23,296 nt of DNA, from assembly GCA_034437795.1 (NCBI GenBank), contig DAOTTI010000033.1:1-23296 (forward strand), in the 5' to 3' direction. Of the stretch, positions 15,640-22,652 are shown one piece after another. The position numbers and the translations under genes are program-made. Numbering within the stretch: the first letter of the stretch is position 1; each line of letters begins with the position of its first letter. The stretch is from DAOTTI01 sp034437795 (lineage in GTDB: Bacteria; Chloroflexota; UBA11872; UBA12225). The notes beneath the pieces are model-generated. The model saw only the letters and a list, made by a program, of their open reading frames with translations, had not been told where the DNA came from and searched no databases.

Positions 15640-16923
15640 ATGGACGCGCTCTGCATCCGCGCCGCACGGCTGATCACCGGCCGCGGGCGCGAGGTGATCG
15701 ATGACGCGGTGGTGTTCGTCGAGGGCGGGCGGATCGCGGCCGCTGGCAGGGCGGCGGAGCTACCTGCCCCTACACCGGGCGTGCCGTCGGTGACGTACCC
15801 ACAGGGAACGCTGCTGCCGGGCCTGGTCGACGCGCACGTCCACCTGACCTTCCGGCGAGGCGAGACCAGCGTCGAGCACGCGCAACGGGTATCCGATGAG
15901 CAGGCCCTCCTGCGGGGCGTGCAGGCGGCGGGGCGGATCCTGGCCGCTGGCGTCACCACCGTCCGCGACTGCGGGGCGCGGGGCCGTATCGCGCAGGCGC
16001 TGCGGGATGGCGTGCGCGATGGGTTCATCGCCGGCCCGCGTCTCCTAGCCAGCGGCCCGCCGGTGACGACGACCGCCGGCCACCTCTGGGCGGTCGGGTA
16101 CGAGGCCGATACGGCGGACGAGGGGCGGCGCGCCGTCCGCCGCCTGGTCAAGGAGGGGGCCGATTTCATCAAGGTCTGCGCCACGGGCGGCGGGATGACC
16201 CCCGGCAGCATGGTCGGGCGGGCGCAATACTCGGTGGCCGAGCTGCGCGCCATCGTGGACGACGCCCACCGGCTGGGCCGGCACGTCGCCGCCCACGCGC
16301 ATGGCACGGAGGGGATCGCCCGCGCCGTCGAGGCTGGCGTGGACACGCTCGAGCACGTCTCTTGGCTCGATCTTACGGGCCGGCAGCCTGCGTTCGACGA
16401 GCGGGTGGCGCAGGAGATGGCGCGCCGGGGCATCGTCGCCAACATCGCCTCCAGTGCGCCCCGCGACCTAGTGGAGCGGGGGCGGCCGTCGTCAGGCGCC
16501 GGCTCCGCGGGTGACGGCAGGGGCGACGCCGCGGCGGCCAGTACCAGGCCGGCCCCGGTGCGCTGGGAGCACGCCCGCCGGATGCGGGAGCTGGGCGTTG
16601 CCGTCTGCTTCTCCACCGATGCCATCTACGGGTGGTGGGACGATGGGCACGACCTGAGCTATCTGGCCCAGGCGCTGGTCGAAGGGGGCGGATTTGCGCC
16701 CCTGGACGTGATCGAGATGCTCACCGCCGTGCCGGCGCGGGCCATCGGCTGGGGCGACCGCATCGGTACCATCGAAGCAGGTAAGCTGGCCGACCTGCTA
16801 GTCGTGGAGGGCGACCCCGCCACGGACATCCGGGCGCTGCACCGCGTGCTGGCCGTCTACCAGGAGGGCAGCCGCCAGTCGGGACCAAGCATCAAGGGAG
16901 CAGGCGATGCAAACGCAATCTGA
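15640..16923 (+). CDS. Imidazolonepropionase/prolidase-like metal-dependent amidohydrolase
   Basis: This is a 427-aa TIM-barrel metal hydrolase of the amidohydrolase superfamily. Metal ligands are all visible: DAHVHL (H66, H68), the carboxylated-lysine candidate in FIKVCATGGG (K178), HAH (H219, H221), LEHVSW (H239) and STDA (D327). The pattern with FIKV and ATGG is that of the group often called amidohydrolase/prolidase-like, which includes Xaa-Pro and acyl-amino-acid hydrolases, so the substrate cannot be named. A low-complexity Ser/Gly/Ala/Asp stretch at 283-301 sits where relatives have a shorter loop. There is no signal peptide, so it is cytoplasmic. The ATG at 15640 has GGAGGGAG 11 nt upstream. 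It overlaps the next gene by 17 bp, implying one operon and coupled translation. Confidence 0.9.
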   Translation: MDALCIRAARLITGRGREVIDDAVVFVEGGRIAAAGRAAELPAPTPGVPSVTYPQGTLLPGLVDAHVHLTFRRGETSVEHAQRVSDEQALLRGVQAAGRILAAGVTTVRDCGARGRIAQALRDGVRDGFIAGPRLLASGPPVTTTAGHLWAVGYEADTADEGRRAVRRLVKEGADFIKVCATGGGMTPGSMVGRAQYSVAELRAIVDDAHRLGRHVAAHAHGTEGIARAVEAGVDTLEHVSWLDLTGRQPAFDERVAQEMARRGIVANIASSAPRDLVERGRPSSGAGSAGDGRGDAAAASTRPAPVRWEHARRMRELGVAVCFSTDAIYGWWDDGHDLSYLAQALVEGGGFAPLDVIEMLTAVPARAIGWGDRIGTIEAGKLADLLVVEGDPATDIRALHRVLAVYQEGSRQSGPSIKGAGDANAI

Positions 16924-17746
16924 CCTGGAGGTGGTCGTTTCCGGCTATAACTCGCCCGAGGGGCCGGCCTTCGACCGAGCGGGAAACCTCTACTTCGTCA
17001 ACTGGCTGACCAGCTCCATCGTACGCGTCACGCCGGACGGGCAAGCGGCCGAGTTCGCCAACACCGGCGGCATCCCCGCCGGCCTGGCCTTCGACCGCGA
17101 GGGGATCCTGTACGTCGCTGACGAGGGGGCGCAGTGGCACGGCGTCCTGCGCGTCACACCGGACGGCCGGATCACGCCGTGGGTGCAGGAGTTCGAGGGG
17201 CAGCCGCTCAACGGGGCCAACGATCTCTGCTTTGCCCCCGACGGCGTGCTGTACTTCTCCGATCCCTGGGGCTCGTCGCTGGAGCGGCCGATTGGCGGCT
17301 TCTACCGCGCCTTCGCGGACGGCCGGCTGGAGCGCATCGACCACGGCCTGGCCTTCCCCAACGGCGTTGCCGTCCAGGCCGACGGCCGCGCCGTGTATCT
17401 GGCCGAGACGTGGCACAACCGCGTCTGGCGGTACGAGCTCCACGCGGATGGCCGCATCGGCGACCACACCGTCTTCTGCCGGCTGCAGGACTCGCCCGGG
17501 CCGGACGGCATGTGCTTCGACGAGCAGGGCAACCTCTACGTCGCGCACTACAGCGCCGGGCGCGTGGACGTCTTCGACCCGCGCGGGAAGGAGATCTTCC
17601 GCATCCCGACGCCGGGCAAGCAGACGACCAACTGCGCCTTTGGGGGGCCAGATCGCACCTGGCTGTACATCACGGAGGTGGAGACCGGGTCCGTCTACCG
17701 CGTCCGGCTCAACGTACGCGGGCAGCCGCTCTACGCAGACCTCTAG
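16907..17746 (+). CDS. SMP-30/gluconolactonase/LRE-family beta-propeller hydrolase
   Basis: This 279-aa six-bladed propeller belongs to the SMP-30/Gnl/LRE family, which hydrolyses sugar lactones such as gluconolactone. The four metal-binding positions are present: PEGP (E18), LNGANDL (N102 or N105), FPNGVA (N152) and GPDGM (D200). Blade repeats such as FDRAGNLYFV, FAPDGVLYFSD and FDEQGNLYVAHY are plain. There is no signal peptide. It starts at ATG 16907 inside the last 17 bp of the amidohydrolase gene in another frame, with GGGAGCAGG just upstream, so the two are translated together. A sugar-lactone or related ring-opening step in a catabolic route fits, but the pathway is not identified. The stop codon forms the left tip of a 78-bp fold-back repeat. 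Confidence 0.92.
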   Translation: MQTQSDLEVVVSGYNSPEGPAFDRAGNLYFVNWLTSSIVRVTPDGQAAEFANTGGIPAGLAFDREGILYVADEGAQWHGVLRVTPDGRITPWVQEFEGQPLNGANDLCFAPDGVLYFSDPWGSSLERPIGGFYRAFADGRLERIDHGLAFPNGVAVQADGRAVYLAETWHNRVWRYELHADGRIGDHTVFCRLQDSPGPDGMCFDEQGNLYVAHYSAGRVDVFDPRGKEIFRIPTPGKQTTNCAFGGPDRTWLYITEVETGSVYRVRLNVRGQPLYADL

Positions 17747-17820
17747 TGGGTCCTTTGTCATGCCGACGGCCATTCCGCTCGGGGAGCCAATGGCCACAGC
17801 CATGCCAAGTGACCCAGTAG
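17743..17820. repeat. 78-bp fold-back (imperfect palindrome) element
   Basis: The whole stretch is an imperfect inverted repeat of two 39-bp arms matching at about 26 positions. Outer tips are CTAGTGGGTC and GACCCAGTAG (9 of 10 paired), with middle segments CATG/CATG and an inner perfect 7-bp GGCCATT/AATGGCC stem. The left tip contains the TAG stop codon of the SMP-30 gene. It may be a non-autonomous mobile element that landed at the gene end, and it may also stop transcription. Confidence 0.65.
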
Positions 17821-17834
17821 CCTCGGTTATTCGA

Positions 17835-17925
17835 GAGCGGAGCTCCCACCGCCGCCTGCTTCGCGGGCTCCCGCTCTCCCAAAGGGAGAGGGGACTGGGG
17901 TCTCCGCCAAAGGGAGAGAGGATGG
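17835..17925. repeat. Composite REP-like intergenic repeat, copy B
   Basis: It opens with GAGCGGAGCTCCCACCGCCG, CTTCGCGGGCTC, then CTCTCCCAAAGGGAGAGGGG with a perfect CTCTCCC/GGGAGAG stem, and a second CCAAAGGGAGAG. It shares modules one and two with copies A (9681) and C (21859). It lies in the 299-bp gap before the full PBP gene, where nothing else gene-like is seen. Confidence 0.6.
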
Positions 17926-18045
17926 CGCGAGGGAGACGGGAGTGCGCGCGGGGCGGGCCAGTAGCGCGGCGCGCGACTTGCATCACACCCGTGGCGATCG
18001 GCCCGGCAGCGGGCCATGTCACCGATTGCTCCTGGGTGCTGCACG

Positions 18046-20163
18046 ATGTCCCGGCTGCGCCGCGACCTGATGATCCACCGCCGGCTGCGCCGCACGGCGC
18101 CGGCCAGCCACCGCCTGGTGTGGCTGCTGGCGTTCCTGGTCGCCCTGCCGTTCGGGGGCTGCGCCATGGCCCTGGTCGGCGGCGGGGGGACAGCCTACGC
18201 CGTGGCCGCCATCACCAGAGACCTGCCCAGGCCCGAAGACCTGCGCGCCCGGCCCCTGCCGCAGGTGACCCAGCTCTACGATCGCACCGGCCAGCACCTG
18301 CTCTACGAGTTCTACGAGCAGCGCCGGATCATCGTCCCGCTCAAAGACATCGCCCCGGTGATGATCCAAGCCACCCTGGCCGCTGAGGACGTGAACTTCT
18401 ACCAGCACGGCGGGTTCGACCCCCGCGGCTTGCTGCGGGCGGCCTGGGTCAACTTCCGCACTGGGGAGACGGTCCAGGGCGGCTCGACCATTACCCAGCA
18501 GCTCGTCAAGCGCATGCTGCTTTCGCCGGAGAAGTCCTACGCCCGCAAGCTGCGCGAGCTCCTGCTCGCCATGCAGGTGGAGCAGCGCTATAGCAAGGAC
18601 CAGATCCTGGAGCTCTATCTGAACGAGGTCTACTACGGGAACCAGGCCTACGGGGTGGAGGCGGCGGCGCTCACCTACTTCGGCAAGCACGCCCGTGACC
18701 TCAACCTGGCTGAGGCGTCGATCCTGGCGGGGCTGGTGCAGCAGCCGAGCACCTACAACCCGGTGGACCGCCTGCCGGCCGCCCTGGCCCGCCAGGCGGA
18801 GGTCCTGGACGTGATGGTCAAGAACGGCATGGTCACGCCGGAGCAGGCGGAGGAGGCCAAGCAGCAGGCCGCGGCCATGACCTACCTGCCAGCGCAAACG
18901 GAGATCCGGGCGCCCCACTTCTCCTTCTACATCAAGAAGCTGCTCCAGGAGCAGTTCCCCCCTGACGTGCTGGCCCGCGGCCTGAAGGTGATCACGACGC
19001 TCGACCTGAACCTGCAGGAGCGCGGGCAGGAGATCGTGCGCCGGCGCGTGGACCAGATCCGCTGGCAGCGGGTGAACAACGGGGCCCTGGTCGCGCTTAG
19101 CCCGCAGACCGGCGAGATCCTGGCCATGGTCGGCAGCTACGACTACCACAAGAAGGAGATCGATGGGGAGGTGAACGTGGCCCTGGCCCTGCGCCAGCCT
19201 GGCTCCTCCTTCAAGCTCTTCACCTATGCCACCGCCTTCGCCACCGGCAAGTGGTCCCCGGCCACGCCCGTCACCGACCAGCCGATCATCCGGCCGGACT
19301 TCACCGCGCGGGACGGCGCCTATCGCCCGAAGAACTACGACGACCGGTTTCACGGCACGATGACCCTGCGCCAGGCCCTGGCCAACTCCTACAACATCCC
19401 CGCGGTGCTGGTACAGGAGGCGGTAGGGACGCGGGAGGTGATCAAGACGGCGCGGGCCATGGGCATTACCACCGAGCTGCCGGAGGTGCGCAGCCTGACG
19501 CTCGGCGCGGGGGTGGTCCGGCTGCTGGATATGACGGGGGCCTACGGCGCGGTGGCCAACGGTGGGAAGCTGGTCGAGCCGGTGGCGATCCTGCGCGTGC
19601 TGGACTGGCAGGACCGCGTGCTCTATGAGTACACGCCTCCCCCCGGCAGGCAGGTCATCTCGCCCGAAGTGGCGTACCTTTTGGCCGACGTGCTCTCCGA
19701 CGCCGCGGCGCGGCGCCCGATGTTCGGCACCGTGCTGGACCTGGCCGGGGGACGGATTGCGGCCGTCAAGACGGGGACGGCCAACGACTACAAAGACTCC
19801 TGGACGCTTGGTTTTACGCCGTACTTCGTGACCGGCGTGTGGGTCGGGAACACCGACAATAGCCCGATGCTGCAGGTGGCCGGGTCGCTCGGCGCCGGCT
19901 ACATCTGGAAGGAGTTCATGGACACTGTCCTGGCCGGCCTGCCGAATGTGCCCTTCACGCCGCCGCCCGGCGTCGTGCGCGCCCCCGTCTGCCCGGGGCG
20001 GCGCGACACCGACCTGTTCATCGGTGGCACGGAGCCGAAGACCGGTTGCCCGCCGCCGATCCCCAACGTGCAGCAGCGGTACTCGCCGGACGAGTTCCGC
20101 CTGCTGCCGCTGGACGTGCAACGGCGCGTTCCGGCGGAGCTGCGCCCCACTTCCGGGCGCTAG
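18046..20163 (+). CDS. Class A penicillin-binding protein (PBP1A-like), complete
   Basis: This 705-aa bifunctional peptidoglycan synthase is anchored by one N-terminal helix (about 24-55) after a basic cytoplasmic tail. The glycosyltransferase domain has AAEDVNFYQHGGFDP with catalytic E114, then GGSTITQQLVK and RKLRELLLA. The transpeptidase domain has SSFK (catalytic S387), SYN (448-450) and KTGT (575-578). It polymerises lipid II and cross-links the chains. Its sequence follows the partial PBP at 2-1555 nearly without gaps through both domains. The C-terminal tail differs: an R-P-rich tail with two cysteines here. The start is uncertain; ATG 18046 leaves a sensible basic N-tail, and ATG 18016 is in frame. 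Neither has a clear ribosome binding site. A 9-bp hairpin follows the stop. Confidence 0.95.
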   Translation: MSRLRRDLMIHRRLRRTAPASHRLVWLLAFLVALPFGGCAMALVGGGGTAYAVAAITRDLPRPEDLRARPLPQVTQLYDRTGQHLLYEFYEQRRIIVPLKDIAPVMIQATLAAEDVNFYQHGGFDPRGLLRAAWVNFRTGETVQGGSTITQQLVKRMLLSPEKSYARKLRELLLAMQVEQRYSKDQILELYLNEVYYGNQAYGVEAAALTYFGKHARDLNLAEASILAGLVQQPSTYNPVDRLPAALARQAEVLDVMVKNGMVTPEQAEEAKQQAAAMTYLPAQTEIRAPHFSFYIKKLLQEQFPPDVLARGLKVITTLDLNLQERGQEIVRRRVDQIRWQRVNNGALVALSPQTGEILAMVGSYDYHKKEIDGEVNVALALRQPGSSFKLFTYATAFATGKWSPATPVTDQPIIRPDFTARDGAYRPKNYDDRFHGTMTLRQALANSYNIPAVLVQEAVGTREVIKTARAMGITTELPEVRSLTLGAGVVRLLDMTGAYGAVANGGKLVEPVAILRVLDWQDRVLYEYTPPPGRQVISPEVAYLLADVLSDAAARRPMFGTVLDLAGGRIAAVKTGTANDYKDSWTLGFTPYFVTGVWVGNTDNSPMLQVAGSLGAGYIWKEFMDTVLAGLPNVPFTPPPGVVRAPVCPGRRDTDLFIGGTEPKTGCPPPIPNVQQRYSPDEFRLLPLDVQRRVPAELRPTSGR

Positions 20164-20196
20164 CTGGCCAGGAGTATTACCCACCGGCCATATGTT

Positions 20197-20219
20197 CCCT
20201 CTCTCTGTGGGAGAGAGGG
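20197..20219 (+). terminator. Hairpin terminator after the PBP gene
   Basis: A perfect 9-bp stem, CCCTCTCTC (20197-20205) with GAGAGAGGG (20211-20219) and a 5-nt loop, lies 33 nt past the stop. It is followed by GCTCCGCTCTT. It resembles the GAGAGGG hairpins behind the other PBP gene, so it may be REP-derived. Confidence 0.6.
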
Positions 20220-20432
20220 CTCCGCTCTTGGATAGCCCAGACTGGCCCTGCCCGCCGCCCCGCGGGGGCGCGCATGCGCCCTTATCCACAATGGCGTTGC
20301 GCCCAGTTTCGGGGCGAGCGTGGGCGCTCGATCGGTGCCGGCGACCGCGCTGCTCGCTTACACTATTCGCTACGCCCGAGCGCAACGTGGACTCAGGGCG
20401 GCACTACTGGACTACCGGACGCGAGTAACTCT
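20220..20432. other. Non-coding stretch with an isolated perfect DnaA-box match
   Basis: No gene is seen between the PBP terminator and the sugar-binding protein. TTATCCACA at 20282-20290 is a perfect match to the DnaA-box consensus, next to the palindrome GCGCATGCGC (20270-20279). A single box without an AT-rich region or further boxes does not make an origin; it may be chance or a DnaA-responsive promoter element. Confidence 0.35.
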
Positions 20433-20465
20433 ATGACAGCAAGAAAGCCCGACGGAGTGGAAGCT

Positions 20466-21824
20466 ATGATCCAGCCAGCGCCTGGGAATAGGTGGCGCAC
20501 GCGGGCGCAGGTCCTTCGCGGTGGTGCGGCACTCGCCTCGGCGGCCGCCGGCGCGGCGCTGCTGGCGGCCTGCCGGCCTGGAACAGCGGGCGAGGGCGAG
20601 GCAACCGCCAGCAAGAGGGCGGTCAAGCTGACGTTCGAATGGCCCACCTATACCCCACCCAAACAGGAGTGGGCCGAGTTCGCGATGAAGGCATACACGC
20701 AGAAGTTCCCCCACGTCACCATCGAGCCCATGTGGAACACCAATCCGACAGAGAAGCTGACCACCACGCTCGCTGGCGGTCAGCCGCCCGACGTAGGCTG
20801 GTTTGGCGTGGGCCACTGGCAGTTCTACCAGGCGTTCAAGCCCGTGGAGCCGCTGATGGCCGCGCGTAAGATCAGGCTGGAGGACTACTTCCCCAAGATC
20901 GTCGAGGCAATGAAGTGGCGGGGCAAGATGTACGCCTTCCCCATGGGGATCAATACCAGTGCCATGTTCGTCAATAAGGGCATCTACCAGAAAGCAGGCG
21001 TGGCGCTGCCGACCGATGAGCAGACCTGGGATGACCTGGTCAATACCGGCCGACGCCTGACGTCCGGCGAGGGCGCGCAGAAGATCTGGGCCAATAACGT
21101 CGCCTATTACACCAGCTACTGGCCTGTCGCCTACGGCGGCGGATGGATGGACGCCGACGCCACCAAAATCATGATTGATAATCCCCAGACCCTGAAGGTG
21201 CTCACGCTCCTGCGCGAGATGTGGGACCGGCACGGGGTCTGCCCGACCCCGAAAGAGAACGCGGAGATTGGCCTGCTGCCGCTCTTCGCCACGGGGCGCG
21301 TGGCGCAGTTCGCCGGCGGCACGTGGGGGCTGGACCCCTTCCGCCGCGAGAGCTTCGACTGGGACATTGTCGAGGTGCCGGCGCTGGTCGATGGTGGCAA
21401 GAAGTACCGCGGCGCCTTCTGCGGCACGGAGGAGATCTTCGTTGTAAAGGGTACGCCCAACGAGGATCCAGCAGCCGACTTCGCCGCGTGGCTCTGCAGC
21501 CCCGAGCACCTGACCTGGGCGGGCAATAAGGGACACATCATCCCCGCGCACCAGAAGACGGCGAAGGACGCGTTTGTGACCCCGCCAAACGATACGCGAC
21601 CCAGGAACATCCAGGCCTTTGTCCGCGCCGCCAGCTATGCCCCGCCGATCATTCCGCACCCGCTCAACAGCGAATTGGGCAGGGCGTACAACGGGGCGGT
21701 AGCCAAGTGGCTCGGGAGCGCTAACGCACCGACCAACACGCTCACGGCCGCCCAGGCGCTTAAGGAAGCCCAGTCTGAGATGCAGCGCATCCTCGACGAT
21801 TGGAACAGGGTCAACCCGAAGTGA
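20466..21824 (+). CDS. ABC sugar-type extracellular solute-binding lipoprotein
   Basis: This 452-aa family 1 solute-binding protein has a lipoprotein signal (about 10-36) with a basic start (RWRTRAQ), an Ala-rich core and the lipobox LAAC (Cys36). It is therefore anchored outside the cell. The mature part follows the maltose/sugar-binding pattern: LTFEWPTY, LTTTLAGGQPPDVGWFG, GKMYAFPMGINTSAMFVNKG and a C-terminal LKEAQSEMQRILDDW. It would deliver a carbohydrate to an ABC permease. No permease or ATPase gene follows, so partners must be encoded elsewhere or shared. ATG 20466 is preferred because GGAG lies 8 nt upstream; an in-frame ATG at 20433 would put extra polar residues before the signal peptide. 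Confidence 0.93.
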   Translation: MIQPAPGNRWRTRAQVLRGGAALASAAAGAALLAACRPGTAGEGEATASKRAVKLTFEWPTYTPPKQEWAEFAMKAYTQKFPHVTIEPMWNTNPTEKLTTTLAGGQPPDVGWFGVGHWQFYQAFKPVEPLMAARKIRLEDYFPKIVEAMKWRGKMYAFPMGINTSAMFVNKGIYQKAGVALPTDEQTWDDLVNTGRRLTSGEGAQKIWANNVAYYTSYWPVAYGGGWMDADATKIMIDNPQTLKVLTLLREMWDRHGVCPTPKENAEIGLLPLFATGRVAQFAGGTWGLDPFRRESFDWDIVEVPALVDGGKKYRGAFCGTEEIFVVKGTPNEDPAADFAAWLCSPEHLTWAGNKGHIIPAHQKTAKDAFVTPPNDTRPRNIQAFVRAASYAPPIIPHPLNSELGRAYNGAVAKWLGSANAPTNTLTAAQALKEAQSEMQRILDDWNRVNPK

Positions 21825-21858
21825 TCCCCAAGACGCCGAGCTAGCCTGACGTATTCAC

Positions 21859-21969
21859 GAGCGGCGCCCTCACCACCGGCCGCGTCGCGGGCCCCCGCCC
21901 TCCCACCGCGAGCGGGGACCCGCCGCTGGCCGCGGATCGCCGGGCTCGGACCTCCCAAGGGTGAGGGCA
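21859..21969. repeat. Composite REP-like intergenic repeat, copy C
   Basis: It has GAGCGGCGCCCTCACCACCG, CGTCGCGGGC, CCCTCCCACCGCGAGCGGGG, then CCGCTGGCCGCGGATCGCCG, GGGCTC and a closing CCCAAGGGTGAGGGCAT. It shares modules one and three with copy A (9681-9840) and module one with copy B. It lies between the ends of two convergent genes. Confidence 0.55.
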
Positions 21970-21991
21970 TGCGCAGTGCTCGCGGGAGCGC

Positions 21992-22420
21992 TTACCGGCG
22001 TTCCATGCCTGTGCTATCCAGGGCGATCTGCGCCAGACGTCTCGGCAGCTCGGTGGTGAGGGCGTACTCGCCGTGGGCGATCCAGTGCACCAGCGAAGGG
22101 ATGGCCCACCGTAGCCCGCGGCTGGCGCGGAGGTGGTGGTGTTGCGGCAGCCCCGAGAAGAAGACGATGGGTAGCGACGGTAGATCGGCGTGGACGCGCT
22201 GCTCCAGCTCATCCGGGCTCAGGCGGAGCGCTCCTGGGTCGGCCACGAGCAGATCGTATCCGGCGAGGGTCTCCAGGTCCGGCAAGAGCCGGAACCAATC
22301 GATCTCCAGCGGCGGTACGTCCGGGAGGCGCGCGGCGCCGGCGTAGGACGCTTCGTCTTCGTCGTTGGCGACCCAGCAGACGCGTAGAGGCGCCAGCCAG
22401 CCACTGCCGCGCACGCTCAT
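21992..22420 (-). CDS. Small protein of unknown function, possibly receiver-like fold
   Basis: This 142-aa protein is not recognised. It has an alternating pattern of short hydrophobic strands and helices: LRVCWVAND at the start, GYDLLVADPGAL in the middle and LPIVFFSGLP after it, ending in a helix. The WVANDED start and LLVADP strand loosely recall response-regulator receiver domains, but the expected phospho-Asp and Lys surroundings are not convincing. There is no signal peptide or membrane segment. The ATG at 22420 is chosen because the longer frame (ATG 22474) would begin inside a palindrome and the repeat array; only a weak purine stretch precedes it. It is divergent from the P1 peptidase. 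Codon use matches neighbouring genes, so it is probably real. Confidence 0.6.
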   Translation of the reverse strand: MSVRGSGWLAPLRVCWVANDEDEASYAGAARLPDVPPLEIDWFRLLPDLETLAGYDLLVADPGALRLSPDELEQRVHADLPSLPIVFFSGLPQHHHLRASRGLRWAIPSLVHWIAHGEYALTTELPRRLAQIALDSTGMERR

Positions 22421-22444
22421 GGTCGCGTCTCGCTCAGGGCGCTC

Positions 22445-22474
22445 ATGCCATGTGTCATGACACGAGTATGGCAT
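22445..22474. promoter_or_regulatory. Nested palindrome in the divergent intergenic region
   Basis: The perfect 12-bp palindrome GTGTCATGACAC (22452-22463) is enclosed by ATGCCAT (22445-22451) and its inverse ATGGCAT (22468-22474). It lies just upstream of the minus-strand small gene and touches the first unit of the repeat array. A dimeric regulator site is the natural reading; if the array is CRISPR, this would be its leader side. Confidence 0.5.
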
Positions 22475-22618
22475 CCGCAGACGCGGTGGAACGCTGCCAG
22501 TGTGTGCGGGCCTGGCGCTACCACCAGCGTGGCATCCGCGGACGCGGTGGAACGCTGATGATCGCCGCGATCGACCCGCTCATCAGGAGATGGCAGCCGC
22601 GATCCTGATGGAACGCTA
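22469..22618. CRISPR. Three-unit, CRISPR-like 28-bp repeat array with 33-bp spacers
   Basis: Repeat units lie at 22469-22496, 22530-22557 and 22591-22618, with a period of exactly 61 bp both times. Units one and two are identical at 27 of 28 positions. Unit three keeps 21 of 28, as is common for the distal end of an array. The two 33-bp spacers (22497-22529, 22558-22590) share no similarity. Each of the first two units has a partial dyad, CCGC/GCGG, and ends GGAACGCTG. Repeat and spacer sizes match type I-E/I-F arrays. There are no cas genes in the window and only three units, so a set of direct-repeat regulator sites in this divergent promoter region remains possible. Confidence 0.5.
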
Positions 22619-22652
22619 CACTGGCGTGAGCGTGGCCTCTCCCCTTCCTCCG

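Noticed and set aside
20282..20290. Replication origin suggested by a DnaA-box match
   Set aside because: Only one box was seen, with no AT-rich unwinding region, box cluster, or dnaA/dnaN neighbours.
18019..20385. 788-residue minus-strand open frame opposite the full PBP
   Set aside because: The PBP on the other strand has every catalytic motif; the antisense frame is low-complexity and resembles nothing.
21992..22474. Longer start for the small gene at ATG 22474
   Set aside because: That start lies inside the nested palindrome and the first array unit, and the added 18 residues have no family support.
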